DNA of 64,000 bases from Firmicutes bacterium HGW-Firmicutes-16 (lineage in GTDB: Bacteria > Bacillota > Clostridia > Oscillospirales > Oscillospiraceae), in the NCBI GenBank assembly GCA_002841545.1, contig PGZZ01000006.1:62001-126000 (forward strand), in the 5' to 3' direction. This document shows, one piece after another, positions 1 through 8,226 of the stretch (its first letter is position 1; each line of letters starts with the position of its first letter). The translations under genes and the position numbers were made by a program. Under the pieces are notes generated by a model. That model did not search any database, was not told the DNA's origin, and was given only the letters and a program-made list of their open reading frames with translations.

Positions 1-2
1 AA

Positions 3-1118
3 AATAACCCTAGTACGGAAGGCCTGCTCAAGATCAGTGAGCTTGCTGCGGCAGCCAATGAGAGCGTTTCGACAGTCAAGTATTACGTCAAGGAAGGGCT
101 TGTTGAAACCGCCTGCAAAACAGGCAAGAATATGGCATATTACGCACCTGAAAGTGTGGAGCGTGTTAAGCTCATAAGAACGCTTCAGAGTGTGAAATTC
201 TATCCCCTTGCCGTTATAAAGCATATGCTCAGAAACAAAGCCGCGGGCGACTCCGAGCTCGAGCTTCTCGATACGATAAATAAGGCGGATCAGTCCGATT
301 ACTATGAGCGCCTACCGCTCACGGAAGCGGTGAAGGAAGCGAAGCTCAAACCGCGTGAGGCTGACGCCATAATTAACTCGGGACTTATTGTCCCTGTCAT
401 GAGCGGTCACAACCGCATGTGCACCCACGGAGACTGCCGTCTTATGAAACTCGCGAAAAAGCGAATGCTGGCCGGCATTCCGCTTGAGCAGACAATTAAG
501 ACTTTTTCAATGTATGAAACCCATCTTCGGGATACAACAAAAAAAGACATAGAGTGTCTCGTTCGTGAAAGCATACTCACAAAAGCCCTCAGCACCGAGG
601 ACATTATGAATATTATCAACGTGTCCGACGAAACACTGGACAGCTTCATCGGCATGAAGCGCTATGCAATGAATGCGTCGCTGGGCGCCGAATATATTGC
701 AAAGACCGAAAAGCTGCTGCCGCGGCTTGACGCCTTTGGTAAGGGTATAACAGAGATTCTGAAGGCGCTTTCGTATTCCGGAATAGCCGAAAGACTTGGA
801 AAAGCGCTTTCGGGGCAGGAAGAGCCTGATAAGACTCTTTCGATCTACAGCGAAATTCTCCGAATCGGGGGAACCGGACTATCCAATACGCTATCGGTTC
901 TCGTCAGAGCGGGCAGTTATTTGAAGGAACCCGCGCCGAGAACAGACAGCGCGGAAATTAACATGGTACACGACGCACTTAGGCTTGGCTTCATGACCTT
1001 CGCGCCCGAGGAGCTTGGCTGTGAGCCCTTAAAGGCTAGAACCGAGTTCGCTCAAAATACGTTGGACAAAACTTTTTCGGAATCCGTTCTGCAACTCATA
1101 CAAAAGCTGCAGGATTAA
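3..1118 (+). CDS. MerR-like transcriptional regulator (5' end outside window)
   Basis: The reading frame is open from base 3, so the start codon lies before the window. The first visible residues read as a MerR-type winged helix-turn-helix: LLKISELAAAANES, then STVKYYVKEGLV, then a second helix region before residue 80. The remaining ~290 residues are helical and have no effector domain I recognise; a second HTH-like stretch (LPLTEAVKEAKLKPREADAII) follows at about residue 100. The gene sits 31 bp upstream of the SCP2/aminotransferase/transketolase genes on the same strand and is probably their local regulator, possibly sensing a pathway metabolite. The MerR-like fold is read from sequence; the target is inferred. 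Confidence 0.65.
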   Translation, partial: NNPSTEGLLKISELAAAANESVSTVKYYVKEGLVETACKTGKNMAYYAPESVERVKLIRTLQSVKFYPLAVIKHMLRNKAAGDSELELLDTINKADQSDYYERLPLTEAVKEAKLKPREADAIINSGLIVPVMSGHNRMCTHGDCRLMKLAKKRMLAGIPLEQTIKTFSMYETHLRDTTKKDIECLVRESILTKALSTEDIMNIINVSDETLDSFIGMKRYAMNASLGAEYIAKTEKLLPRLDAFGKGITEILKALSYSGIAERLGKALSGQEEPDKTLSIYSEILRIGGTGLSNTLSVLVRAGSYLKEPAPRTDSAEINMVHDALRLGFMTFAPEELGCEPLKARTEFAQNTLDKTFSESVLQLIQKLQD

Positions 1119-1149
1119 AATAAGTGAGAGAAAACAAGGAGGAAATAGC

Positions 1150-1905
1150 GTGAAAGACCAAAATGCACTGGCATACATCAATATGTTTGCGGTACTCAAA
1201 GACCTGGAGAAACTCTGTGAGTTCGACGAGCGAGCCAAAGAGCTGGCTAGCCCCGCAAAGCCTGTATCCATCAGCTTCAACGTTGGAAATGGACCTCAGG
1301 CGACGTTGTCGTTTGAAAACGGTAAATGCACAATGACTGAGGGACTCGGAGGACAGATTAAGCTAAAGCTCGCCTCCCCCGAAGCATTCAACCAGATGAT
1401 CGACGGCGTCAAAAACCCTCTGCCGTACGGCGGCTTTACAAAGCTCAAATTCCTGATGAACGATTTCAAAGAACTGACGGATATTATGAACAGGTACCTT
1501 CGCGCCGACGAAACTTCGCTCAAGGACAGAAAATTCTTTGAAAAAAGTACAACCATGATGTTTTATCTTATTGCAAGCGCACTTTCCGCAATCGGAAACA
1601 ATGACGAGCTCGGCAAGCTCAGCGCCTCAAAAATCCCCGACGGTTCCATCGCGATGGAAATTGCAGGCGGCCCCTGTGCCGAAATCGTAGTTAAGGGCGG
1701 ACACATGACAACGATTTGCCAAAAGGCGAAAAATCCCCGTGCTTATATGATTTTTGGCGACTTTGATACGGCACGCGGACTCTTTGACGGTACGGTCGAG
1801 TCCATGAGTGCCCTCGCAGTCGGAAAAATTGTCATGAAGGGCTACATTCCCATGATTGATAACCTGAACAGGATATTGTCCCGCGTTGCGGTCTATCTCG
1901 CATAG
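1150..1905 (+). CDS. SCP2-like (sterol-carrier-type) protein, paralogue 1
   Basis: A 251-residue protein with a GTG start preceded by GGAGGAAATAGC. It lacks a signal peptide and membrane segments. The first half has the SCP2-like pattern of strand, LSFENGKCTM, then a PLPYGG loop; a second copy of a similar pattern seems to occur from about residue 165 (AMEIAGG, IFGDFDTA, then GKIVMKGY). SCP2 folds bind hydrophobic acyl or sterol-like ligands, but no catalytic residues are evident. It lies 11 bp before the aminotransferase gene and is probably co-translated with it. It is distantly similar in layout to the gene at 5137-5964, which closes the same operon. Its function is unknown; a role as ligand or intermediate carrier is a guess. 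Confidence 0.55.
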   Translation: MKDQNALAYINMFAVLKDLEKLCEFDERAKELASPAKPVSISFNVGNGPQATLSFENGKCTMTEGLGGQIKLKLASPEAFNQMIDGVKNPLPYGGFTKLKFLMNDFKELTDIMNRYLRADETSLKDRKFFEKSTTMMFYLIASALSAIGNNDELGKLSASKIPDGSIAMEIAGGPCAEIVVKGGHMTTICQKAKNPRAYMIFGDFDTARGLFDGTVESMSALAVGKIVMKGYIPMIDNLNRILSRVAVYLA

Positions 1906-1916
1906 GAGGAAAGAAA

Positions 1917-3179
1917 ATGAATACATATACTTATCCAAAGAACGACGAAATGCTGCAGAGAGCTTCGAAGGTAATTCCCGCAGGTGTCTATGGTCATTTG
2001 GGCCCTGCTGAAGGCTGCTTTATTCCTATCAGCGCATATCCGAAATTCTGCGACCATGCAAAGGGCGCCTATTTCTGGGACTTGGACGGCAACAGATTCA
2101 TCGACTACATGTGCGCCTACGGCCCGAACATTCTCGGCTATTGTGATGATGATGTTGATGCGGCTGCAAAAGCACAGATGGACGTTGCCAACTGTACGAC
2201 CTCACCATCGTATAAGATGGTTGAGTTTGCCGAGCTTCTAACGGATACGGTCTCGATGGCTGACTGGGCGTTTTTCGCTAAAAATGGCGGCGACGTTACA
2301 ACACTCGCCATGCTGACGGCTCGTGCCGCAACAGGAAAAAAGAAGATCATCTTTGTTAAGGGCTATTATCACGGCGTAGCACAGTGGACACAGCGCGCGG
2401 ATGCACCTTGGGTTTTGAAGGGCGAGGTCGAAAACAACCTGATGGTCGATTTCAACGATATCGCAGGACTTAAAAAGATCATCGAGGAGAACAAGGACGA
2501 TATCGCCTGCTTCATTTCAACTCCCTATATGCATGGCAACTTTGTAGACAACGTTTTGCCCGCCGATGGCTATTGGCAGGCTGTGCGCAAGCTCTGCACC
2601 GACAACGGGATAGTCCTCATTATCGACGATGTTCGCTGCGGCTTCCGTCTTGATGTTGCAGGAAGCGACCATTATTACGGCTTTGAAGCGGATATGCTCT
2701 GCCTGTGCAAGGGCATCGCCAATGGCTACAACGTTTCCGCCCTATGCGGAAAGGATTTCCTCAAGCCGGTCGTTTCGTCGATAACCTATACCGGCAGCTA
2801 TTGGATGAGCGCGGTTCCCTTCGCGGCTGGAATTGCCAGCATTAACAAGATGAAGGCTCTCGGCGGCGGTGCGAAGCATCTTGAGCTGGGACGTCGAGTG
2901 TGCGACGGAGTTGCTAAGGCGGCAAAGGAGAACGGAGTCAACCTGAGCATAAGCGGCGAGCCCTGCATGTTCTACATGATAATTAAGGATGATGACAGCC
3001 TGCTGCTCCATCAGGAATGGATAGCAGAGGTAGTAAAGCGTGGCGTGTTTATGACAAACCACCACAACCACTTCACGAATCTTGCGCTCTCAGACGAGGA
3101 TATAAACTACACAGCCGAAGTCGCGGACGAGGCTTTCAAGGTTATGACCAAAAACCACCCCGAAATTTATAAAAAGTAG
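1917..3179 (+). CDS. Class III PLP-dependent aminotransferase (glutamate-1-semialdehyde aminomutase-like)
   Basis: A 420-residue fold-type I, class III aminotransferase. It shows the KNGGDVTT motif that binds the PLP phosphate (about residue 122), the YYHG motif (about 144), IIDDVRCGFR (about 239, the PLP-contacting Asp) and the Schiff-base lysine in LCLCKGIANG (about 263). Family members move an amino group between an omega- or alpha-amine and a keto acid. It is not the cell's HemL: a canonical hemL lies at 28232-29521 with its proper heme-operon neighbours, and this protein has a divergent substrate loop. The AGGAGGAAAGAAA ribosome site fixes the start. It is flanked by an SCP2-like gene and by transketolase genes 14 bp downstream, so its substrate is likely the transketolase product or precursor. 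Confidence 0.8.
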   Translation: MNTYTYPKNDEMLQRASKVIPAGVYGHLGPAEGCFIPISAYPKFCDHAKGAYFWDLDGNRFIDYMCAYGPNILGYCDDDVDAAAKAQMDVANCTTSPSYKMVEFAELLTDTVSMADWAFFAKNGGDVTTLAMLTARAATGKKKIIFVKGYYHGVAQWTQRADAPWVLKGEVENNLMVDFNDIAGLKKIIEENKDDIACFISTPYMHGNFVDNVLPADGYWQAVRKLCTDNGIVLIIDDVRCGFRLDVAGSDHYYGFEADMLCLCKGIANGYNVSALCGKDFLKPVVSSITYTGSYWMSAVPFAAGIASINKMKALGGGAKHLELGRRVCDGVAKAAKENGVNLSISGEPCMFYMIIKDDDSLLLHQEWIAEVVKRGVFMTNHHNHFTNLALSDEDINYTAEVADEAFKVMTKNHPEIYKK

Positions 3180-3193
3180 GAGGAAACTTCATT

Positions 3194-4060
3194 ATGGCAC
3201 TGACAAAATCCGAATGGATTGAGCTGGAAAAGAAGGCATCCGCCGTCCGTCAGCTCACACTTGACACCTGCTACTGGGCGGGAGGAGCGCATATGGGCGG
3301 TTCTCTCAGCTCAACAGATTTCTTAACGCTTTTATATTTTAAATATCTCAACTTCGAACCGAAGAACTACGCGGACGAAAACCGCGATCGTTGTATCATC
3401 AGCAAGGGACATATAGGCGTTGCAATTGCGGCTCTGTTCTCGGAATTGGGTCTGCTTGACAGAGAAGAACTCAAAACCTTCAATCTCACGGGCAGCAGGC
3501 TTGGCGTACATCTGGACAGCCGGAAGGTGAAGGGACTTGAAGCGTCGACAGGCTCACTCGGACACGGCAGTGCGCTCGCACTGGGAACCGCGCTTGCGGC
3601 GCGTGTTCAGGGCAAAAGCTACAAAACTTGGGTGCTTCTCGGCGACGGTGAATGCGACGAAGGCAGCGTCTGGGAAGCCGCGATGGCAACCGCAAACTTC
3701 AACGCAACGAATCTTATAACGGTTGTTGACCGCAACAAGTTTATGATAGACGGCAACACCGAGGACGTTATGAAGCTTGAGCCCTTCTCTGATAAATGGC
3801 GCGCCTTCGGCTTCGAGGTCATCGAGGCGGACGGACACCATTTAAGCAAGCTCTCCGATGCTATGGAAAAGGCTATGCAGACAAAGGATAAGCCTGTCTG
3901 CTTGATTCTTGACACGCTTAAGGGCGAGGGTATCAGCTTCATGGCAGGCGACCACAAATGGCATTACGGCGCGATGGACGAGGTAAAGTATGAGCTGGCG
4001 AAGAAGGATCTGCTTGAATACGAAGCAAAGCGTCTTGCCCGCGTCGAAAAGGAGGCGTAA
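3194..4060 (+). CDS. Transketolase, N-terminal (ThDP-binding) subunit
   Basis: A 288-residue protein covering the pyrophosphate-binding half of transketolase. Visible motifs are GGAHMGGSLSS, the SKGHIGVA stretch, GSLGHGSALALG and the ThDP/Mg signature GDGECDEGSVWEA ending with DRNK (about residues 152-182). It transfers two-carbon ketol units using thiamine diphosphate and works as a complex with the C-terminal subunit encoded 3 bp downstream. Split transketolases are common in Clostridia. Context is unusual: rather than lying with pentose-phosphate genes, it is between a class III aminotransferase and SCP2-like proteins. This suggests a specialised C2-transfer on a pathway-specific aldehyde or keto compound; the substrate cannot be read from sequence. 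Confidence 0.88.
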   Translation: MALTKSEWIELEKKASAVRQLTLDTCYWAGGAHMGGSLSSTDFLTLLYFKYLNFEPKNYADENRDRCIISKGHIGVAIAALFSELGLLDREELKTFNLTGSRLGVHLDSRKVKGLEASTGSLGHGSALALGTALAARVQGKSYKTWVLLGDGECDEGSVWEAAMATANFNATNLITVVDRNKFMIDGNTEDVMKLEPFSDKWRAFGFEVIEADGHHLSKLSDAMEKAMQTKDKPVCLILDTLKGEGISFMAGDHKWHYGAMDEVKYELAKKDLLEYEAKRLARVEKEA

Positions 4061-4063
4061 CTT

Positions 4064-5134
4064 ATGGGTGGAATGAACTATACGGTTGTTGACTCAAAGA
4101 AGCTTGCAACTGCTGAAATTTACGGCAAAACCCTTTGCGAGCTGGGCGAAAAGGACAAAAGAGTAGTCGCGCTTACAGCTGACCTTGCCGGCTCAACGAA
4201 AATCGGTGATTTCAAGGAGAAATTCCCCGATCGTTTTTTCAACGTCGGAATCGCGGAACAAAATCTTTTCGGTATCGCCGCAGGTATGGCAAAAGCGGGA
4301 CTCATCCCCTTTATAAGCACCTTCTCTGTTTTCGCAAGTATGAGGGCGACCGACCAGCTACATACCGATATCTGCTACCAGAACGCGAACGTCAAAATAA
4401 TCGGCTCCCATAGCGGAACCTCCTACGGTCAGGCGGGAAGTACCCATCACGCCATCGAGGATGTTGCAATGGTTCGATCCCTAGCGAACCTTAAGGTTAT
4501 CGTTCCTGCGGACGGCTTTGAAACCGCGAATGCCGTTCGCGCCGCTGCCGCAATGGACGGTCCAGTTTACATACGCATCAACCGTGGCTTTGATATGAAC
4601 ATCTATGAAAACGAGGATTACGGCTTCGAGTTCGGCAAGGGCGTTCTGATGAACGATGGGAACGATGTGACCGTTATCGCAAACGGCTGCTGCGTATTTC
4701 AGGCAATTCAGGCGGCAAGGATACTCGAAAGCGATTTCGGAATTCATGCGCGTGTAATAAACCTGCACACAATCAAGCCCATCGACCGCGATATAATATT
4801 GAAGGCAGCGGAGGAGACCCGTCGAATCATTACCGTCGAAGATCACACGATACTCGGTGGTCTTGGAACCGCAGTCGGTGAAGTCGTTTTGGAGAGCGGC
4901 CGCGCCTGCGCGTTCAAGAAGCTCGGACTGAATGACTGCTTCAGTGCGATAGGTTTCCACGAGGATTTGATGACCATGAACGGTATCGACACCGAAGGAA
5001 TTGTAAAAACGGCGGTTGATATGATGAAGCGCGCTCACGTCGTCGAGATTTCGTCAGACGGCAAAACGACCAAGGCTTTGAAGTTTGACGACCGTGACTT
5101 TGAGGCGGAGATCGACTGGACTGATGAGGTGTGA
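4064..5134 (+). CDS. Transketolase, C-terminal subunit
   Basis: A 356-residue protein with the pyrimidine-binding and C-terminal domains of transketolase. NVGIAEQNLFGIAAGMA carries the conserved glutamate that activates ThDP; SHSGTSYGQAGSTHHAIED and PADGFETANAV are typical. After the usual C-terminal domain (VEDHTILGGLG, about 255) there is a roughly 40-residue acidic tail that most split transketolases of about 310 residues lack. The start is 3 bp after the N-terminal subunit gene (GGAGGCGTAACTT ribosome site). The stop overlaps the beginning of the next gene (TGATAATG), indicating coupled translation with the second SCP2-like protein. Confidence 0.88.
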   Translation: MGGMNYTVVDSKKLATAEIYGKTLCELGEKDKRVVALTADLAGSTKIGDFKEKFPDRFFNVGIAEQNLFGIAAGMAKAGLIPFISTFSVFASMRATDQLHTDICYQNANVKIIGSHSGTSYGQAGSTHHAIEDVAMVRSLANLKVIVPADGFETANAVRAAAAMDGPVYIRINRGFDMNIYENEDYGFEFGKGVLMNDGNDVTVIANGCCVFQAIQAARILESDFGIHARVINLHTIKPIDRDIILKAAEETRRIITVEDHTILGGLGTAVGEVVLESGRACAFKKLGLNDCFSAIGFHEDLMTMNGIDTEGIVKTAVDMMKRAHVVEISSDGKTTKALKFDDRDFEAEIDWTDEV

Positions 5135-5136
5135 TA

Positions 5137-5964
5137 ATGAAGGAAGTATCTATCACTCAGGATGACCTTTATGCCGCACGGATATTTTTCAATGCCGCGC
5201 TACCGCTATTAAAGGTCGTCATCCAGAGCAAGCCGAATATCAAAAAAAAGTTCGAAAAAAAGAATTTCGTATTTCAGGTCTCGGCGCTTTATGATATGGC
5301 TCCCGGCGGTAAAATGGCAACGCATCTTGTTTTCAACAACGGTGAAATCACCGTCAAGGTTTCTGAAATCCACCCGAAACCCGACATCGAGTTCGTGTTT
5401 CCGGATATCAAGAAGTTCATCATTTTCTTCTCCGGTAAGGGTATGCCCCTGCCGAAGATGAAGGGTATTGTTAAAAATATGGGGTCATTCATGGCCGTGA
5501 TGCAGGGGCTTTTAACAATGTCAAAGCTGCTGGGCTCGACAGACGCGCCGGTTGCGATAGAGGATCAGGAGCTGCTGGTAAAGCTGTTTTTCTATCTTTT
5601 GCCGAACGGCATTAGCCAGCTAAACAAGGCTGGACACGAAAAGATACACGACTTTGCACTAAAGTCCCCAGACAGAGCTTATGCGTTTGCAGTCACGGGG
5701 TATCCAGCGCTTAACAGCTATATCCGCTTCAAGGAGGGAAACTCTAAAGCGGGCAGAGGAGAATATCCGCGCTGCAAGCCGTTTTTGACCCTTCGCTTTG
5801 ACTCTGTCATGCACGCACTGGACATCCTCATGAGCAAGGGCGACATGGTGGACTATATGGCAAACGATTACCTCAAGGTTGAGGGCGCACCGGAATTTGC
5901 GGGCATTGTCGGCGAATTCATGTTCGTAATCGGCGACTACGCCAAAGCCGCTTATATGGACTAA
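5137..5964 (+). CDS. SCP2-like protein, paralogue 2
   Basis: A 275-residue protein. I chose ATG 5137 because GAGGTG sits at a suitable distance; a GTG two codons earlier (5131) overlaps the transketolase stop and is possible. Pattern: HLVFNNGEITVKV, a strand-rich segment, FFSGKGMPLPKMKG, a hydrophobic helix, then a second half with LTLRFDSVMHALDIL, KGDMVDY and a final YLKVEG segment. This mirrors the order seen in the 1150-1905 protein (FENG, PLPYGG, IFGDF, GY) and suggests divergent paralogues, each with two SCP2-like units. No signal peptide or catalytic motif is seen. It is followed by a GC-rich hairpin at 5995-6031 that may end or trim this transcript. Function unknown. Confidence 0.5.
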   Translation: MKEVSITQDDLYAARIFFNAALPLLKVVIQSKPNIKKKFEKKNFVFQVSALYDMAPGGKMATHLVFNNGEITVKVSEIHPKPDIEFVFPDIKKFIIFFSGKGMPLPKMKGIVKNMGSFMAVMQGLLTMSKLLGSTDAPVAIEDQELLVKLFFYLLPNGISQLNKAGHEKIHDFALKSPDRAYAFAVTGYPALNSYIRFKEGNSKAGRGEYPRCKPFLTLRFDSVMHALDILMSKGDMVDYMANDYLKVEGAPEFAGIVGEFMFVIGDYAKAAYMD

Positions 5965-5994
5965 CCAAGGGCGAGCCCCATTCAAAATTCAAAC

Positions 5995-6031
5995 CTCCGG
6001 GATGGTGTAATACTGAAGCGCCATCCCGGAG
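5995..6031 (+). terminator. Strong hairpin between operon and reductase gene
   Basis: A perfect 11-bp inverted repeat (CTCCGGGATGG / CCATCCCGGAG) with a 15-nt loop. It is not followed by a T run, so it is either a weak terminator, a transcript-stabilising 3' hairpin, or a partial attenuator ahead of the reductase gene 25 bp further on. Confidence 0.5.
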
Positions 6032-6055
6032 AATAGCATTTATCGGAGACGAATC

Positions 6056-8134
6056 ATGGAATATACAAACTTGCTTTCGCCAGGGAAAATAGGAAATGTC
6101 ACTATAAAAAACCGCGTGGTTATGTCTGCAATGCTGCTCGACCACGGTCAGTTTGATGGGACGCCGACAGAACAGATGATGGATTACTATGAGGAACGGG
6201 CAAAAGGCGGAGTTGGACTGATTATCACAGAAATAACGCGCGTTAACGATGTCCACGGAGCGGGCGCCTTTGCGCAGTTAGCCGTAAGCCACGACTATCA
6301 TATTGCGCCGCTTGCCGAAATGGTGAGAAGAATCCATAGGCACGACTGCAAGGTTTTTGTGCAGCTGCATCATCCCGGACGCCAGAATGCGCCGGTAACA
6401 ATAGGGACACTGCCAATTTCAATCAAAATGGAAAAGGCATGGACTGGATATAGAAACTTGTTTTATAAAATGGCGCCACAAGCAAAAATGCTTGGAGAAA
6501 AAGGCGTTTTAAAATCAGTGGTTGGGCCATCCAAAATGGAGCCTTGCAGTTATGCCAAAGCAAAAATCCGAGCTTTACGCCGCTCGGAAGTTAAGAAGCT
6601 GATTCAGCAATTTGTTGACGGAGCGCTAAGGGTGCAGAAGGCGGGAGCAGATGGTGTCGAGCTTCACGCAGCCCACGGCTACTTGATTCAGCAGTTTTTA
6701 AGTCCCAATACCAATCGCCGAAAAGATGAATATGGCGGCGACTTAGAAAACAGGATGAGATTTTTGCTTGAAATCATCGAAGGAATCAGGAGCACCAGCG
6801 GACTCTATTTTCCTATATCGGTCAGATTAACGGTGGATGAGTGCTACGACAAAATTGGTGAAACAGGGAAGGGCTATGCTCTGGACGAGGGTGTGAAAAT
6901 CGCAAAACGTCTTGAAGAAGCGGGGATTGATGCAATAAACGTCTCCTCAGCGAATTACGAGACTATGAACTATTGGCTCGAACCTTCTTCTTTTGAACCC
7001 GGGTGGCGAAAATACATGGCGGCGGCTGTCAAAAAGGAAGTCGGAATTCCAGTTATCGCCGCAAATCTAATTCGAAGCCCCGAACAGGCGGAGCAGCAGC
7101 TTACCGAAGGAATTCAGGATTTTGTCGCTCTCGGTCGTCCACTTCTTGTGGACCCACAGTGGGTGAAGAAATTTCAGGAGGGAAGAGTACAGGATATAAA
7201 AAGATGTATTTGCTGCCTCTGGTGCTTTGAAAGCATGCAGGCGAATGCTTATCTCGGCTGTGCAGGTGAATGTGCTATTAACCCTGCTATGGGACACGAG
7301 CGAGAGATGAATAACCTCGTAAAAAACGGAGACAGCAGAGTAGTTATTGTCGTAGGAGCGGGACCTGCGGGGCTGACTGCGGCCGAACTTTTAGCCCGCA
7401 GAAATTTCAAAGTAACAGTTCTTGAAAAAGAACCAAATGCAGGCGGGCAGCTTAGGCTTGCGGATAAGCCTCCGCTCAAGAGCAAGATAGACTGGTGCTT
7501 CGAAGATTTGGAAAGAGCGGCAAAATTGAGTGGTGCGAAAATACTGCTCAGTACAGAGGCGACCGCCGAAAAAATAAGTGAGTACAATCCTTACGCAATA
7601 ATTATAGCAACAGGCGGATACTCGGTAAAGCCCGATTCCATGCCCGGAGTTCATATTCCGAATGTCTGTACCATTACAGAAATATTGGACGGAACTGTTA
7701 AGCTCTCGGGCAAAAAAGTTGCCGTTATTGGTTCCGGAATGTCGGGACTTGAAACTGCTGAAAAAATTGCGAAGGACGGAAATGTTGTCACGGTTATCGA
7801 AATGGCGGATCAAATTTCGCCCAAGACCTATTCCCAGCATTTAAACGATATCATGCCAAGGCTTAAAAAATACAATGTCCGGTTCATAACTGGTCATAAG
7901 CTTATGAAGATTTTTGAAAATAGTATCACAATCGAAAGCGTCGGCAGTAAGCAAACCCAAACCTTGGAGACGGATAACGTCGTGCTTTCGGTAGGCGTGA
8001 AATCGGAAAACAGGCTATTCAAAGAGCTGGAAGGTACACGTGCGAATGTGTACCTAATTGGAGACGCAAAAAAAGCCGGACGCATCGCACAGGCAACACG
8101 CACAGCTTATGAACTCGCCTTGAAGCTGGTTTGA
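6056..8134 (+). CDS. NADH:flavin oxidoreductase, Old Yellow Enzyme/2,4-dienoyl-CoA reductase type
   Basis: A 692-residue iron-sulfur flavoenzyme. The N-terminal FMN TIM barrel runs to about residue 370 (RVVMSAML at the start, HAAHGYLIQQFLSP, YGGDLENRMRF). A cysteine cluster from about residue 384 (CICCLWC, then GCAGECAINP) binds the 4Fe-4S centre. The C-terminal half has two dinucleotide folds: VVGAGPAGLTAAELLAR for FAD and VIGSGMSGLETAEKIA for NAD(P)H. This family includes FadH, clostridial enoate reductases and the BaiCD/BaiH bile-acid reductases; it reduces C=C bonds next to a carbonyl. The actual substrate is unknown. The extra Cys in the C-x-C-C-x2-C spacing is slightly unusual. It is probably coexpressed with the MFS gene 92 bp downstream. 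Confidence 0.88.
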   Translation: MEYTNLLSPGKIGNVTIKNRVVMSAMLLDHGQFDGTPTEQMMDYYEERAKGGVGLIITEITRVNDVHGAGAFAQLAVSHDYHIAPLAEMVRRIHRHDCKVFVQLHHPGRQNAPVTIGTLPISIKMEKAWTGYRNLFYKMAPQAKMLGEKGVLKSVVGPSKMEPCSYAKAKIRALRRSEVKKLIQQFVDGALRVQKAGADGVELHAAHGYLIQQFLSPNTNRRKDEYGGDLENRMRFLLEIIEGIRSTSGLYFPISVRLTVDECYDKIGETGKGYALDEGVKIAKRLEEAGIDAINVSSANYETMNYWLEPSSFEPGWRKYMAAAVKKEVGIPVIAANLIRSPEQAEQQLTEGIQDFVALGRPLLVDPQWVKKFQEGRVQDIKRCICCLWCFESMQANAYLGCAGECAINPAMGHEREMNNLVKNGDSRVVIVVGAGPAGLTAAELLARRNFKVTVLEKEPNAGGQLRLADKPPLKSKIDWCFEDLERAAKLSGAKILLSTEATAEKISEYNPYAIIIATGGYSVKPDSMPGVHIPNVCTITEILDGTVKLSGKKVAVIGSGMSGLETAEKIAKDGNVVTVIEMADQISPKTYSQHLNDIMPRLKKYNVRFITGHKLMKIFENSITIESVGSKQTQTLETDNVVLSVGVKSENRLFKELEGTRANVYLIGDAKKAGRIAQATRTAYELALKLV

Positions 8135-8226
8135 ACCCAAGGAGTTGAAACATCCCCTAGGCATGATATTATTAACGCAGCCAAAGAGACAATTTAATAT
8201 TTTGATGACAATGGAGATGGTTAATT

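Noticed and set aside
1917-3179. Aminotransferase as hemL or as taurine:pyruvate aminotransferase (Tpa)
   Set aside because: A canonical hemL is at 28232-29521. Tpa would fit the xsc module, but this gene is 35 kb away within a transketolase operon, and its substrate motifs do not identify taurine.
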